Shown: positions 43,996-53,876, numbered from the stretch's first letter. The stretch is 64,000 bases of DNA from Pelotomaculum terephthalicicum JT (GCF_022410535.1 NZ_JAKNBL010000011.1:1-64000), one strand, 5' to 3'. Notes: generated by a model from the letters alone, not told the origin. Translations and numbers: made by a program.

Positions 43996-46416
43996 TCAAC
44001 CTCGCAGCTGGGCTCCAAAACGGCTGGACAACTCGGCGGCAATGGCGGCAGTCACTTCACTAACTTCCGCGTCAGTGAGGGTACGGTCCGCGGCCTGAAA
44101 CTTCAGCGCGAAAGCCATGCTCTGATAACCTGCGGGAACCTGCTCGCCATGGTAAATATCAAATAAGGATACAGATCTAAGCAGTTTTCCGCCGGTTTTT
44201 CGGATTGTTTCCATAATATCCCCGGCCTGGTTTTCCCTTTTCAGCACGATCGCCAAATCCCGTTCTATACCAGGAAACTTGGGCAGCGGATTGTATACCT
44301 TTGGCTTTCCTGAAACAGCATACAACCCTTCAAAATCAATTTCAAACGCCACAACCCGCTCAGGCAAATCATATCTCTCCAGAACACTGGGATGCAGTTC
44401 GCCAATAATGCCGATTTTGCGTTCCCCCGCGTCCAATGTGGCCGTCCTGCCCGGGTGGAAAGATGGATTGGCTTTTTCCGGATAAAATTTAACATCCTCC
44501 GTCCCTAATTCTCTAAAAATACTTTCCAGCACACCCTTTAAGAAATAGAAGTCAAATTCCCGCGGCTGCATTTTCCAGTTTCCGGGCGCCCGTCCCATGG
44601 CCGCGGCTGCGAGTACGTGGCGTTCTTCATGAGGATGGCCTTCTTGCCCAGGCGTGAATATTGTGCCAAGTTCAAAAACAGCTCCCTCTTGCATCCTGCG
44701 GTTGAAGTTTTTGGCTAGTACCTCCAGCAGCCCGGGAAGCATCATCGTGCGCATTACCGAATGCTCCTCACTGAGCGGGTTCTGTATTTTCACCGTATTC
44801 CTGAACGGGCTGTCCGCAGGCAGGTTCATCAGATCAAAAACACGGGGGTTGGTGAAACTGTAGGTTACCACCTCATTAAATCCCGCACCGGCCATGGCAT
44901 CGGCAATCATTGTCCGGAACGACTGTTCCCTTGTCTTAGCCCCGTGACTTGCGGAGCCGGACGGCAACGTGGCAGGCACCTCGTGATAACCATAAATCCT
45001 GGCTACTTCCTCAATCAGGTCTTCCTCAATGCTCACATCAACCCGGTAAGTCGGTACGGTGACCAGCAGGTCCGCACCCGCGTCCTGCACCTTAAACTGA
45101 AGCCGGGACAGAATATCAGACGCCTTTTCCTTGGGGATATCCAGCCCAAGAACGTATGTAGCGCGTTTTGGCCTGAACATGATTGTTTTTTCGCTTACCG
45201 GTGAGATATAGTTGTCAACAACACCATTCACCACATCACCCGCGTCCATGTCATAAATAAGCTGCGCGGCCCGGTTAATTGCCTGCAGACAGCCGCCGAG
45301 ATCAATGCCTTTTTCAAAACGCAGGGACGCTTCGGAGCGCAAGCCGAGCGACTTAGAAGTCCGCCTGATGCTGACCGGGTTGAAGTAAGCCGACTCCAGC
45401 AAAATCGAAGTTGTGTTATCCGTTACTTCCGTGGACAATCCGCCCATAACCCCCGCCACCGCGACCGGTCCGGACGGGTCGGCGATTACCAGCATATCCT
45501 GGTTTAGTTCCCGCAAGACTTCGTCGAGAGAAACCATATTCTCACCATCTTTAGCCCTGCGGACGATAATATGATGGTCGACAAGCTTATCGTAGTCAAA
45601 AGCATGCAAGGGCTGGCCCATTTCCAGCATGACATAGTTGGTCACGTCGACAAGGTTGCTAATCGGCCTCATTCCGGCGGCACGCAGGCGTGACTGCATC
45701 CACAACGGCGAACGGCCGATCCGGACGTTCTTAATTAAACGCGCTACGTAACGCCGGCACAAATCGGGGGCGTCAATATCCACACGGACCTGTCCGCTGA
45801 TATTTTCCCCTGTTTCCGGGAAAGAGGGTTCCGCCAGCCGGAACGGCCGCCCGAGCAGCGCGGCCACCTCTCGCGCCACGCCGACTACCGACAGGCAGTC
45901 ACCGCGGTTTGGCGTAAGATCAAGTTCAAGAATGAAGTCATTCAGACCCAATATTTCTTTCGCGTCACGGCCGAGAGGGGTTCCCGGCGGCAGGATCATA
46001 ATCCCGTGGGCTTGCTCAGCCGACATAGTTTTTGCGTCAATGCCCAACTCTTGCCCGGAGCACATCATCCCGCGGGACTCCACCCCCCTGAGCTTAGCCC
46101 GCTTGATTACAAATCCGCCGGCCAGTTTGGCCCCTTCCAGGGCCACCGGTATGACGTCGCCTTCCTTGACGTTTGTAGCCGCTGTAATTATTTGCAGTTT
46201 TTCTTCACCGGTATTCACCCTGGTAATTACCAGCTTGTCAGCGTTGGGGTGCGGGTCAATTTTCTCGATCCGCCCGGTTACCACCCCGCTAATATCCTTG
46301 CCCAATTCGGTTACACTTTCCACGGCAATACCCGCGAGAGTAAGCCGGTCGGCAAGTTCTTGCGGCGCTAGAGCAAAATCGACGAAATCCTTTAGCCAAT
46401 TATAAGATATGTACAC
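43996..46416 (-). CDS. pheT: Phenylalanyl-tRNA synthetase beta subunit
   Basis: PheT forms the alpha2-beta2 enzyme with PheS and carries editing and anticodon-binding parts. The 806 residues hold the tRNA-binding EMAP domain (about 40-150, GRIEKIDPHPNADKLVITRV), the B3/B4 editing domain, two B5 domains, the catalytic-like core and the ferredoxin-like anticodon-binding end (FPGIERDLAIVL). The start is GTG with AGGAGG nine bases upstream. Confidence 0.98.
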   Translation of the reverse strand: MYISYNWLKDFVDFALAPQELADRLTLAGIAVESVTELGKDISGVVTGRIEKIDPHPNADKLVITRVNTGEEKLQIITAATNVKEGDVIPVALEGAKLAGGFVIKRAKLRGVESRGMMCSGQELGIDAKTMSAEQAHGIMILPPGTPLGRDAKEILGLNDFILELDLTPNRGDCLSVVGVAREVAALLGRPFRLAEPSFPETGENISGQVRVDIDAPDLCRRYVARLIKNVRIGRSPLWMQSRLRAAGMRPISNLVDVTNYVMLEMGQPLHAFDYDKLVDHHIIVRRAKDGENMVSLDEVLRELNQDMLVIADPSGPVAVAGVMGGLSTEVTDNTTSILLESAYFNPVSIRRTSKSLGLRSEASLRFEKGIDLGGCLQAINRAAQLIYDMDAGDVVNGVVDNYISPVSEKTIMFRPKRATYVLGLDIPKEKASDILSRLQFKVQDAGADLLVTVPTYRVDVSIEEDLIEEVARIYGYHEVPATLPSGSASHGAKTREQSFRTMIADAMAGAGFNEVVTYSFTNPRVFDLMNLPADSPFRNTVKIQNPLSEEHSVMRTMMLPGLLEVLAKNFNRRMQEGAVFELGTIFTPGQEGHPHEERHVLAAAAMGRAPGNWKMQPREFDFYFLKGVLESIFRELGTEDVKFYPEKANPSFHPGRTATLDAGERKIGIIGELHPSVLERYDLPERVVAFEIDFEGLYAVSGKPKVYNPLPKFPGIERDLAIVLKRENQAGDIMETIRKTGGKLLRSVSLFDIYHGEQVPAGYQSMAFALKFQAADRTLTDAEVSEVTAAIAAELSSRFGAQLRG

Positions 46417-46473
46417 GGTCGCAAACCTCCTAAAATCGGTCTTATAAACGCTTCAGCCATTACGGCAATATTA

Positions 46474-47496
46474 TTAAAACTGCTGCAAAAACCGCAAGTC
46501 ATTTTCGAATAGAATCCGCAAGTCATCAATACCGTATTTCAGCATGGTAATCCGCTCCACACCCAGTCCGAAGGCAAAACCGGTGACCTCTTCCGAATTG
46601 TAGCCGGATACTTCCAGCACCCGCGGATGAACCATGCCGCTGCCCAGGATCTCCAACCAGCCGGTGTGCGAGCAAACCCGGCAGCCTTTACCGCCGCACA
46701 TGACGCAGGAAATATCCACTTCCGCGCTGGGTTCGGTAAAAGGGAAATAACTGGGGCGGAAACGCGTTTTTGTCTTGGGCCCAAATATGTCCCTCATGAA
46801 AAGGTCGAGCGTCCCTTTTAAATCACTGAAGGTAATCCGGCGGTCAATGGCCAGACCTTCCACCTGATTGAACATGGGCGAATGGGTGGCGTCATCGTCG
46901 CGCCGGTAAACCTTGCCCGGTACAATTACTTTCACCGGCAAACCCGGCACTGTTTTTTCCATGGTGCGCACCTGAACCGGAGATGTGTGGGTGCGCAGCA
47001 AAGTGTCGTCACTGATGAAGAAAGTATCCTGCATGTCCCGCGCCGGATGATCCTTGGGCAGGTTAAGCGCCTCAAAGTTGTAGTAATCGGTCTCGATTTC
47101 CGGTCCTTCGGCAATGCTATATCCCAATCCCAAAAAGAACTTCTGGATTTCTTCAGTTACTATGGTCAGCGGATGTTTGCCGCCACGCAATAGTGGTGAA
47201 CCGGGCAAGGTTACGTCAATACCCTCTTCCCGCAAACGCTGCTCCCTGGCTACTTCCTTCAGCGCCGCGGTCCTTGTTGTCAACTCTTTTTCTATTAAAG
47301 ACCTTACTTCATTGGCAATCTGGCCGATAAGCGGCCTTTCCTCCGCGCTCAGCGCTCCCATGCCCCGCATCACCTGGGTTAGCTCACCTTTTTTCCCCAG
47401 ATATTTTACCCTCAGCTCATTTAAATCTTCCAGAGTGCCGGCATTCGACAGTTCCCGGAGAGCGTCCGCGCCAATTCGCCGCAACTTCTCTTCCAT
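46474..47496 (-). CDS. pheS: Phenylalanyl-tRNA synthetase alpha subunit
   Basis: PheS is the catalytic subunit that charges tRNA-Phe. The class II motifs are complete: [19 protein letters not shown] (motif near 175), [21 protein letters not shown] (motif 2) and [20 protein letters not shown] (motif 3). A cysteine group [12 protein letters not shown] near residue 270 is seen in many Firmicutes PheS. I start it at the ATG at 47496 (340 residues) with AAAGGAGG upstream. It is controlled by the T-box at 47564-47825. Confidence 0.97.
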   Translation of the reverse strand: MEEKLRRIGADALRELSNAGTLEDLNELRVKYLGKKGELTQVMRGMGALSAEERPLIGQIANEVRSLIEKELTTRTAALKEVAREQRLREEGIDVTLPGSPLLRGGKHPLTIVTEEIQKFFLGLGYSIAEGPEIETDYYNFEALNLPKDHPARDMQDTFFISDDTLLRTHTSPVQVRTMEKTVPGLPVKVIVPGKVYRRDDDATHSPMFNQVEGLAIDRRITFSDLKGTLDLFMRDIFGPKTKTRFRPSYFPFTEPSAEVDISCVMCGGKGCRVCSHTGWLEILGSGMVHPRVLEVSGYNSEEVTGFAFGLGVERITMLKYGIDDLRILFENDLRFLQQF

Positions 47497-47563
47497 CAAA
47501 TCAACCTCCTTTAGCGCATTATACAATAATCGCCTAAAAATAAAAAATCGCCTCTAGCGACTC

Positions 47564-47825
47564 CCATCAATAAAAAAACCGTCCTCCAGGGACGGATTGT
47601 TTTCCGAGATAACCACCCTATCAGGTACGGGGCAAAACAAAACCCGATACTATCTTCCATATAACGGTAGAAGTTCCGGCGGCACCTACTTATTGACACG
47701 TTCAGTTGCAGTTCCGGGGTGAATTTCAATGAGCCTTATTCTAGGCGGGCTTTCAGTCCACTGACCCACCCTCCCTGCAGAACACCGGGCATCTACTTAT
47801 CCCCTTCATCACCATTTATCTGTTG
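47564..47825 (-). promoter_or_regulatory. T-box riboswitch for pheST (Phe specifier)
   Basis: The minus strand has the T-box core TAGGGTGGTT (47611-47620) and a terminator CCGTCC / GGACGG (47579-47595) with a T-run. The stem I region upstream contains GAAATTCACC, in which TTC is the expected Phe specifier codon. Uncharged tRNA-Phe should stabilise the antiterminator and turn on pheST. Confidence 0.95.
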
Positions 47826-47968
47826 AATTTATTAAAAACTAATGAATTGCCAGCCTCCTGTAAAGCATATAAGCCCTTACCGAACCTGTCGCTTCGAACA
47901 TCCTCCAAAAAAATTCGGCGGTTAAAAGCATTTAACCACAACCTTTCCTCAATTTTTTGGGGACCTTT
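47826..47968 (-). other. Upstream leader of the pheS T-box
   Basis: Between the promoter and stem I there is extra transcribed sequence with a hairpin (GGTTAAA / TTTTAACC, about 47927-47945) followed by a T-run. This may be an additional attenuator. No convincing leader peptide is seen. Confidence 0.4.
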
Positions 47969-47975
47969 CTACGTC

Positions 47976-48004
47976 ATTATACCATACGCCAAAATTGATG
48001 ACAA
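47976..48004 (-). promoter_or_regulatory. Promoter of pheST
   Basis: TTGTCA (47999-48004), a 17-base spacer and a perfect TATAAT (47976-47981), upstream of the T-box leader. Confidence 0.8.
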
Positions 48005-48060
48005 GAAAGTTTGTGACCAAATTGTTATGATCATGTGACCAAAAATATCTTAATTATTTA

Positions 48061-48864
48061 TCAACTACTTGTTGAACTGCGCTGGCGCACAGCTTCGTAT
48101 AGCATTATGGCTGTTGATATCGCCACGTTTAAAGATTCAGCGCGTCCCGGCATCGGAATATGCACGCGTTCAAACACCCCGGACATGACAGTTTCTCCGG
48201 GCCCCCGTGGTTCACTGCCGACTACCAAAGCGCAAGATTCAGTCAAATTGCTTTCAAAAATTGCTTTTTCACCACGTGGCATGCCGGCAACCAGTTTGAC
48301 GCCGTGACGTTTAATAAATAATTCTACTTCCTCAAACGAACTGTTTTGAATAACTGGAATATGAAAAATAGAACCCATAGTGGCCCGCAGCGCTTTCGGG
48401 TTGAATATATCGGCTGTCCCTTTCAAAAGAATAACGCCGTCGGCGCCGGCAGCGTCAGACGAACGCACAATAGTACCCATATTCCCTGGATCAAGCACTC
48501 CGTCAACCAGCACCAGCAGCCAGGGGTTCACTCCCGCGCGCAAGTCCTCCAGCTTTAGCCGCCGCCACTTTACCACCGCCAAGATGCCCTGTGGCGTGAC
48601 AGTTTCAGCCAACTCTTTAAAAAATGCCTCTTCCACCTCCAGGACCGGAATATCGTTAAAGGATGCCGCTTCCAGCAAGGCGCGCCCGCGGGAGTTTAAC
48701 CCCGTATTCCGGCAATAAACCAGCATTTCCACGGTAAAAGATGATGCCAACGCCTCTTCCACAAAACGAACACCCTCGGCCATAAATTTACCTTCCATCT
48801 CCCTGAAGCGGCGGTTTGTAAGACGGCGCAAGTATTTTATCCGGGGGTTTTGTCTGCTCAGCAA
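48061..48864 (-). CDS. TrmH-family (SpoU) RNA 2'-O-methyltransferase
   Basis: It methylates ribose in rRNA or tRNA with S-adenosylmethionine. The 267 residues have an N-terminal substrate-binding domain (RFVEEAL near 35) and the knotted SPOUT catalytic domain with motif 1 LDPGNMGTIVRSSDAAG, motif 2 LVVGSEPRGPG and motif 3 IPMPGRAESLNVAISTAIMLYE. The exact target is not readable. The start is TTG. It lies upstream of pheS in the transcript direction, as often in Firmicutes, but pheS has its own promoter. Confidence 0.94.
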   Translation of the reverse strand: MLSRQNPRIKYLRRLTNRRFREMEGKFMAEGVRFVEEALASSFTVEMLVYCRNTGLNSRGRALLEAASFNDIPVLEVEEAFFKELAETVTPQGILAVVKWRRLKLEDLRAGVNPWLLVLVDGVLDPGNMGTIVRSSDAAGADGVILLKGTADIFNPKALRATMGSIFHIPVIQNSSFEEVELFIKRHGVKLVAGMPRGEKAIFESNLTESCALVVGSEPRGPGETVMSGVFERVHIPMPGRAESLNVAISTAIMLYEAVRQRSSTSS

Positions 48865-48875
48865 ACTAAAGTTAC

Positions 48876-49523
48876 CTACCTCTCTTCCAGATCTTTGAGT
48901 TTATCTTCCCTGCCCACCACTACCAGGATATCTCCAGAATTAACAACTTGTTTGGCTCCGGGGGAGATGATTACTTCATTGCCGCGTCTGATAGCCAGCA
49001 CAGTGACACCGTGTTTCATCCTTACATCCGCCCTTTCCAAGGTTTGTCCCGCAAATTCTTCCGGCGTGATCAGCTCGACGATGCTGTAGTCCGGGGAAAG
49101 ATTTATCTGGTCGAGAATGTTCTTGGAAACCAGGGCGTGAGCCACCCTCACTCCCATATCGCGCTCAGGAAAGACCACATTATCAGCTCCGACTCTTTCC
49201 AGAACCTTTCCGTGCAGTTCCGTGACCGCTTTTGCCACCACTTTTTTCACACCCATGTCTTTCAGCATTACTGTTACCAGTATGTTTGACTGAATATCCT
49301 GCCCGATCGCCACGATCACCACATCAAAATTGCGTATGCCCAACGCTTTTAAAGCCTGCTCATCCATCGCGTCTACTTGGACGGCATAAGTTACACTGTC
49401 TTTAATATCATTTACTTTTTCTTCGTTAGTATCAACAGCCAGGACATCATACCCCATTTTGGCAAGGGTCAGCGCCACACTGCCGCCAAATCGCCCCAGT
49501 CCAATCACTGCTATCTGTTTCAC
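48876..49523 (-). CDS. TrkA/KtrA-family potassium channel regulator
   Basis: This is a cytoplasmic gating ring subunit for a Trk/Ktr potassium transporter. It has an RCK_N domain with the NAD-type fold GLGRFGGSVA (about 8-17), VDTNEE and QVDAMDEQAL, then an RCK_C domain (about 130-215, ELITPEEFAGQTL). The membrane partner (ktrB/trkH) is not next to it. The GTG at 49523 has AAGGAGGAGGG upstream, giving 215 residues. Confidence 0.93.
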   Translation of the reverse strand: MKQIAVIGLGRFGGSVALTLAKMGYDVLAVDTNEEKVNDIKDSVTYAVQVDAMDEQALKALGIRNFDVVIVAIGQDIQSNILVTVMLKDMGVKKVVAKAVTELHGKVLERVGADNVVFPERDMGVRVAHALVSKNILDQINLSPDYSIVELITPEEFAGQTLERADVRMKHGVTVLAIRRGNEVIISPGAKQVVNSGDILVVVGREDKLKDLEER

Positions 49524-49570
49524 AGCTTCCCTCCTCCTTCCATAATCATCAGAAATAATCCTCAAGTCTT

Positions 49571-49604
49571 AAAAAAAAGCATGATAATATTTATCATGCT
49601 TTTT
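49571..49604 (-). terminator. Terminator of the infC-rpmI-rplT operon
   Basis: A nine-pair stem, GCATGATAA / TTATCATGC, with a three-base loop and T-runs on both sides, about 65 bases after the rplT stop. Confidence 0.9.
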
Positions 49605-49664
49605 GTCATCAGTCAAACCCCATACACATTTTCTCGAGCTCACCCGGTATCAAATTTTAATACC

Positions 49665-50018
49665 TTAGAGTTTTGCCTTGGCCATCTCAACCAGACGGCC
49701 AAAAGATTGGGCGTCGTTAATTGCCATTTCGGCCAGTAATTTTCTATTTATCTCAATGCCCGCCAGTTTGAGCCCGTTCATCAAGCGGCTGTATGAAATG
49801 CCGTTCATCCTGGCGGCAGCGTTGATTCTGGCTATCCAAAGCTTCCTGAAATCACGTTTTCTTGCCTTCCGGTCGCGATAGGCGTAAATCAACGACTTCA
49901 TTACCTGCTGGTTGGCAACCCTGTAGAGTTTGCTTTTTGCACCCCGGTAACCTTTGGCTAATTTCAAGATCTTCTTATGTCTTTTATGTGAAACCACACT
50001 GCTTTTCGCCCGTGGCAT
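49665..50018 (-). CDS. rplT: Ribosomal protein L20
   Basis: L20 binds 23S rRNA early in large-subunit assembly, and in Bacillus also represses its own operon through the infC leader. The 117 residues have the basic N-terminal extension ([19 protein letters not shown]) and the globular end with [18 protein letters not shown]. It ends the infC-rpmI-rplT operon. Confidence 0.99.
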   Translation of the reverse strand: MPRAKSSVVSHKRHKKILKLAKGYRGAKSKLYRVANQQVMKSLIYAYRDRKARKRDFRKLWIARINAAARMNGISYSRLMNGLKLAGIEINRKLLAEMAINDAQSFGRLVEMAKAKL

Positions 50019-50059
50019 GTAATATTCCTCCTTTATATGACGAATCTATACAAGTAACG

Positions 50060-50251
50060 CTAGGGTAACAGCCTCTTCAGGCGACCGGCGTCGACAGCGC
50101 TAACAACAGTGGCCTTGCGCAGGTTGCGTTTTCTCTTGGCGCTCTTTTTGCCAAGAATATGGCTGTGAAAAGCATGTGAACCTTTAAACTCCCCGGTAGC
50201 CGTCTTTTTAAATCGTTTTGCCGCTCCACGGTGTGTTTTTATTTTAGGCAA
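50060..50251 (-). CDS. rpmI: Ribosomal protein L35
   Basis: The 63-residue basic protein of the large subunit begins [14 protein letters not shown], the family signature. The start is TTG with AAGGAG upstream. It sits between infC and rplT. Confidence 0.98.
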   Translation of the reverse strand: MPKIKTHRGAAKRFKKTATGEFKGSHAFHSHILGKKSAKRKRNLRKATVVSAVDAGRLKRLLP

Positions 50252-50267
50252 GTTAATACACTCCTTC

Positions 50268-50783
50268 CTAGTTATCCTGTTTTGGTGCTAAAATCATAAT
50301 CATATTTTTACCTTCTAATTTTGGCTGCCTTTCAACCGTCGAGTATTCACCCAAACATTCCGCCAGCCGGGCCAGTAATTTTTGACCCAGCTGGGTATGG
50401 ACAATTTCACGTCCGCGGAATATTATAGTTGCTTTGACTTTATCACCATCTTTTAAAAACCTGATAGCGTTTTTTGCTTTTACGTCAAAATCATGATTCT
50501 CAATATTGGGCCGGAGTTTTACTTCTTTAATACTGACAATCTTCTGCTTTTTCCTGGCTTCTTTCTCTCGCTTGCTCTGCTCGTACTTATACTTGCCGAT
50601 GTCCATGATCCGGCAAACAGGCGGTTTCGCGGCAGGAGCAACTTCCACCAGATCAAGTTGCCTTTCCTCAGCCAGCCGTTGAGCCTCTCTAGCAGGCATA
50701 ATACCGAGTTGGGTCCCTTCGCTGTCAATAACCCTAACTTCTCTAGCCCTGATCTCCTCATTAATACGGAAATCTTTTGTGAT
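50268..50783 (-). CDS. infC: Translation initiation factor IF-3, non-standard ATC start
   Basis: IF-3 binds the 30S subunit and rejects non-standard start codons. The 171 residues have the N-domain ([17 protein letters not shown]), the linker and the C-domain ([23 protein letters not shown]). No ATG, GTG or TTG fits: the ribosome site GGAGGTG (50792-50798) stands eight bases before ATC ACA AAA GAT TTC. An ATC start agrees with the known use of rare starts for IF-3 autoregulation. The longer frame to 50834 runs through the leader terminator. Confidence 0.95.
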   Translation of the reverse strand: MTKDFRINEEIRAREVRVIDSEGTQLGIMPAREAQRLAEERQLDLVEVAPAAKPPVCRIMDIGKYKYEQSKREKEARKKQKIVSIKEVKLRPNIENHDFDVKAKNAIRFLKDGDKVKATIIFRGREIVHTQLGQKLLARLAECLGEYSTVERQPKLEGKNMIMILAPKQDN

Positions 50784-50799
50784 AGCGTGTTCACCTCCC

Positions 50800-50935
50800 A
50801 AAAAATAAAAAAGCGGGCATACCCACCCGCTCAAAAGCTAATTACCTATCAAGAAACCTTATGGACTGCGTTTTTAAGGGCGCGTCGTAAGGTGAGAAGC
50901 GGATGGCTTCTACTTACTTAACATTTGTTATTTAA
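50800..50935 (-). promoter_or_regulatory. infC leader, L20-type autoregulatory element
   Basis: The minus strand has a hairpin AGAAGC / GCTTCT (about 50897-50913) and, nearer the gene, a terminator stem AGCGGG / CCCGCT with a long T-run (about 50808-50833). This placement before infC-rpmI-rplT is that of the L20 leader known from Bacillus, in which L20 binding promotes termination. Confidence 0.75.
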
Positions 50936-51059
50936 TGGTTGTATTATAACATATCAAGCTTTACAAGTCAATAAAAAAGCTTATTCATAAAAAAGCTATT
51001 CATTCTGTGCTTATTCATTCATTATTTAACCGCCAATTACTGCACACAGTATTAAGCCG

Positions 51060-51293
51060 CTAGTCCTGACCTTCGATCGAGCCCAAACCGTGCGAATAAA
51101 AATGCTCCCGCAAGTGATAGATCAGCTTCTCGGACACGTTAAACTCCTCAGCCATCTCAACGTCTGTTTTATCCTCTTTAAGATCTTCAATAAACCGGTC
51201 AAAGTCTACTCCGACTTCACGGGTCATTTCCTTAAGACTGGGCTCACTGCTCCAGGGAACACGGCTTTGTGTGACAAAATCCATGTTATCCAT
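51060..51293 (-). CDS. Small helix-turn-helix-like protein, unknown role
   Basis: I do not recognise a named family. The 77 residues are acidic at the start and contain a probable helix-turn-helix (about 42-65, DVEMAEEFNVSEKLIYHLREHF) in which a helix, turn and recognition helix can be traced. It may be a small DNA-binding regulator. It is a single gene before the infC leader. Confidence 0.65.
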   Translation of the reverse strand: MDNMDFVTQSRVPWSSEPSLKEMTREVGVDFDRFIEDLKEDKTDVEMAEEFNVSEKLIYHLREHFYSHGLGSIEGQD

Positions 51294-51358
51294 TAATCCA
51301 CCCCGTTTTTTCAGTATTATACCCAGTATCGGTCAGTCTAAATATAATATTGCGGCAT

Positions 51359-51973
51359 TTATTTTTTTAAATGAGTGCAGTCATTAAACAGCTTTAATAT
51401 GCCTCTTTCCCATCGCGGGAAATCAACCAGATTCAAGCAGGCATTATCCAAGTGGAGGCGCCATTGCTCATTCAAATTAATCCCCAGCACACTGCAGATA
51501 ATACTGCGAATGGCTCCTCCATGGGCTACCACTAAAACGGTTTCGTTGTCATGCTTATTAATAATATTTTTTACCTCGTGCACGCAGCGCTCCGTCATCT
51601 CCGACAGTTTTTCCCCCTGCAGAATACGTGTGTCTAGAGGGTTGGTCCACCAACTCTCTATTTGTCCGGGATAAACCTCCTCAATCTCCTTCGCGGTCAT
51701 ACCTTCCCAGACCCCGAAATTTAGTTCTCTTAAAGCCGGTGTTGCTATAACCTCAAGTTCATGTGGCCGGGCAACGATCCTTGCGGTTTCATAGGCCCTT
51801 GCTAAATCGCTGCTGTAAAAACAATGGATTTTTTCATTGGCCAGGCGCTGTGCCAACATCTCCGCCTGCTCGCGTCCCCGGTCTGATAAAAAGACATCTG
51901 AGTGACCTTGAACTTTCAACAAGGCATTCCACGATGTTTCTCCATGCCGCACAAAATAAATCCGGCAAGTCAT
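51359..51973 (-). CDS. cobC: Histidine phosphatase, probable alpha-ribazole phosphatase
   Basis: The 204-residue protein of the phosphoglycerate mutase-like family has the catalytic RHGETSWN (His10) and the second histidine in VVAHGGAIRS. Next to cobS and cobU its best role is removal of phosphate from alpha-ribazole or adenosylcobalamin 5'-phosphate, the last step of the nucleotide loop. The ATG has GGAGGG upstream. Confidence 0.9.
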   Translation of the reverse strand: MTCRIYFVRHGETSWNALLKVQGHSDVFLSDRGREQAEMLAQRLANEKIHCFYSSDLARAYETARIVARPHELEVIATPALRELNFGVWEGMTAKEIEEVYPGQIESWWTNPLDTRILQGEKLSEMTERCVHEVKNIINKHDNETVLVVAHGGAIRSIICSVLGINLNEQWRLHLDNACLNLVDFPRWERGILKLFNDCTHLKK

Positions 51974-52003
51974 TCAATTCCCTCCAGTATTTATAAATTA
52001 TTA

Positions 52004-52750
52004 TTAAACAAGATTTATGCGGAGTACCGGATATACTGCCAGCAACAGCGCCACTTCCAATATTTCGTTGATAAAACCGTATACGTCTCCCGTAAGTCCG
52101 CCTAACTTCTTGGTTATTAACAGGCCGGCCAGACAGGTAATCGCCGCACATATCAGAATAAGCCAGACACCTGTCAAGCCCATTAGAAAACCAGCTATTA
52201 TCACCGCTAAAAAAGTGGACTCCGAGAGTTCTTTAGCACCTGTATTCAACGCATACACCTTTCCCAAACCATCATTTCTGGCATAGGGAAACATTGAAAT
52301 GGCAATCGTCATTCCCCAACGGCTTAAAGCCGGTACAACCAGCAAAATCCTGGTCAGTTCATTGCCAATTAAATCAAGCCACAGGCAGTACTTCAACAAC
52401 AACAGGCACACTACCCCGACCACTCCGAAAGCACCCGCCCGGCTGTCACGCATAATCTCTAATTTTCTTTCCCTGGACCGACCGCTGAATAATCCGTCAA
52501 TGCTGTCCATAAAACCGTCCAGGTGCACACCGCCTGTCAGAACAACCATTCCTACAACAAGCAGCGCCGCCTCAACTTGGGCAGGGTAAATCAACCTTAC
52601 CGCCCATGCCAAAGCAGTCATAACGGCGCCAAGGCTCAGTCCCACCAGTGGGAAAAACGCTGTCGACTTGCCGCAGGCGACTTCATCAAATGTTATGGCG
52701 GGCAAAGGCAACCTGGTAAGTTGATAAAAAGCAAACAAGATACTTTTCAA
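52004..52750 (-). CDS. cobS: Adenosylcobinamide-GDP ribazoletransferase
   Basis: CobS is a membrane enzyme that joins adenosylcobinamide-GDP and alpha-ribazole to make cobalamin. The 248 residues are mostly hydrophobic helices, with the family motif GGVHLDGFMDSIDGLFSGRSRERKLEIMRDS (about 73-103) that binds Mg and nucleotide. The start is TTG with AAGGGAG. It lies between cobU and cobC. Confidence 0.95.
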   Translation of the reverse strand: MKSILFAFYQLTRLPLPAITFDEVACGKSTAFFPLVGLSLGAVMTALAWAVRLIYPAQVEAALLVVGMVVLTGGVHLDGFMDSIDGLFSGRSRERKLEIMRDSRAGAFGVVGVVCLLLLKYCLWLDLIGNELTRILLVVPALSRWGMTIAISMFPYARNDGLGKVYALNTGAKELSESTFLAVIIAGFLMGLTGVWLILICAAITCLAGLLITKKLGGLTGDVYGFINEILEVALLLAVYPVLRINLV

Positions 52751-52800
52751 AAATAAAGCTCCCTTAGGCTTTTAAATGCTATTTTTTAATGCTCGGCTTT

Positions 52801-53379
52801 TCACAGATCAAGCTCAAACCCGGTACCGGCCGTTGCTTTTAGTTCCAGGGGAAGTCCCGCGATTACCAGATAGACACGGTCAGCTTTGCCGGCCAGAACC
52901 TGATTGACTTTGCCGGCCAGATCCCTAAAAGTTCTGCCTAAGGATGCATCCGGGACAATTCCCATGCCAACTTCATTTGACACGACAACCAGATGCGCTC
53001 CTGACTTGACACCTTCAGCGAGTCTGGCTGCCTGCGCCAGGATAAACATTTCTTTTTCAGACCTTGTTGCACCCGTCCCTGGTAATTGCTCATCCAGCAG
53101 CATGTTGGTCAGCCACAGAGTTATGCAGTCCAGCAGGAACACATCACCTTTACGGCCATTTAATATTACTTCGGCAACGTTTTTCTGCTCCTCAACTGTC
53201 TGCCAGTCTCCGGGCCGGGAAGCCTGATGCAGCCGGATCCGTTCGGCCATTTCCTTATCAAGCGGCGCCGCGGTTGCAATATAGGTTATCTTGCCGCCTA
53301 AACTAACGGCCACTTTCTCGGCAAACTTACTTTTGCCGCTGCGCGCGCCGCCCAGAATCAAGATCAGCTTACCTTTCAT
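52801..53379 (-). CDS. cobU: Adenosylcobinamide kinase / guanylyltransferase
   Basis: CobU phosphorylates adenosylcobinamide and then transfers GMP to it. It has the P-loop GGARSGKSKFAE near residue 10, the guanylylated histidine in RIRLHQASRP and the VSNEVGMGIVP segment. I use the ATG at 53379 (192 residues), with GGTGA upstream. It begins the cobU-cobS-cobC set, enough for cobinamide salvage and loop assembly if cobT is elsewhere. Confidence 0.95.
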   Translation of the reverse strand: MKGKLILILGGARSGKSKFAEKVAVSLGGKITYIATAAPLDKEMAERIRLHQASRPGDWQTVEEQKNVAEVILNGRKGDVFLLDCITLWLTNMLLDEQLPGTGATRSEKEMFILAQAARLAEGVKSGAHLVVVSNEVGMGIVPDASLGRTFRDLAGKVNQVLAGKADRVYLVIAGLPLELKATAGTGFELDL

Positions 53380-53459
53380 CGATTTACTCACCAATTAGTA
53401 ATAATAAACCCCGCGCCACCTTGGCCGGGGGAGACTATCAGTCGCATGCCGTTGCAAAT

Positions 53460-53876
53460 TTACCGGCGCTCAATGATCTCTTTCACCTTTATAGTTAGTT
53501 CTTCTATTAAATGCGGCAGTGGTTCAGCTTTTAGCCCCACTATATCGACACCCGCCCTGGTTAGCGGCAATAAGATTTTTCTTGCCGGGCTGGAGGCAAT
53601 TGCCTCAGCCATTTTGGGCGTTAATTCACCCTGCATCGAATTGGCAAATAAAATACTAATTGAGCCGGCGATCAGATCAACTCTCCCGGCGTTAAATAAT
53701 ACGGCATTTTCACCTGTCGCGCCTTCATTCGCGCCTGCGCGCAGCATCATTGAAGTGGCCAGCGCATTGGTCCCTAACGCCAAAATTTCTATTTCTTCGG
53801 GTAAACCCCTGCGCAGCCTCTCGGTAATATGTTTACCAATACCACCGCCCTGTCCGTCAATCACCGCAATTCGCAT
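53460..53876 (-). CDS. DUF3842-family protein
   Basis: The 138-residue protein begins MRIAVIDGQGGGIGK, a Rossmann-like glycine loop that suggests nucleotide binding, and matches the uncharacterised DUF3842 family common in clostridia. It lies about 80 bases before cobU on the same strand and may be cotranscribed, but a cobalamin role is only a guess. The ATG at 53876 has GGTGGGG upstream. Confidence 0.8.
   Translation of the reverse strand: MRIAVIDGQGGGIGKHITERLRRGLPEEIEILALGTNALATSMMLRAGANEGATGENAVLFNAGRVDLIAGSISILFANSMQGELTPKMAEAIASSPARKILLPLTRAGVDIVGLKAEPLPHLIEELTIKVKEIIERR

Noticed and set aside
47839-47901. 20-residue leader peptide ORF in the pheS leader
   Set aside because: The GGAGG touches the ATG, only one Phe codon is present, and the T-box already explains control.
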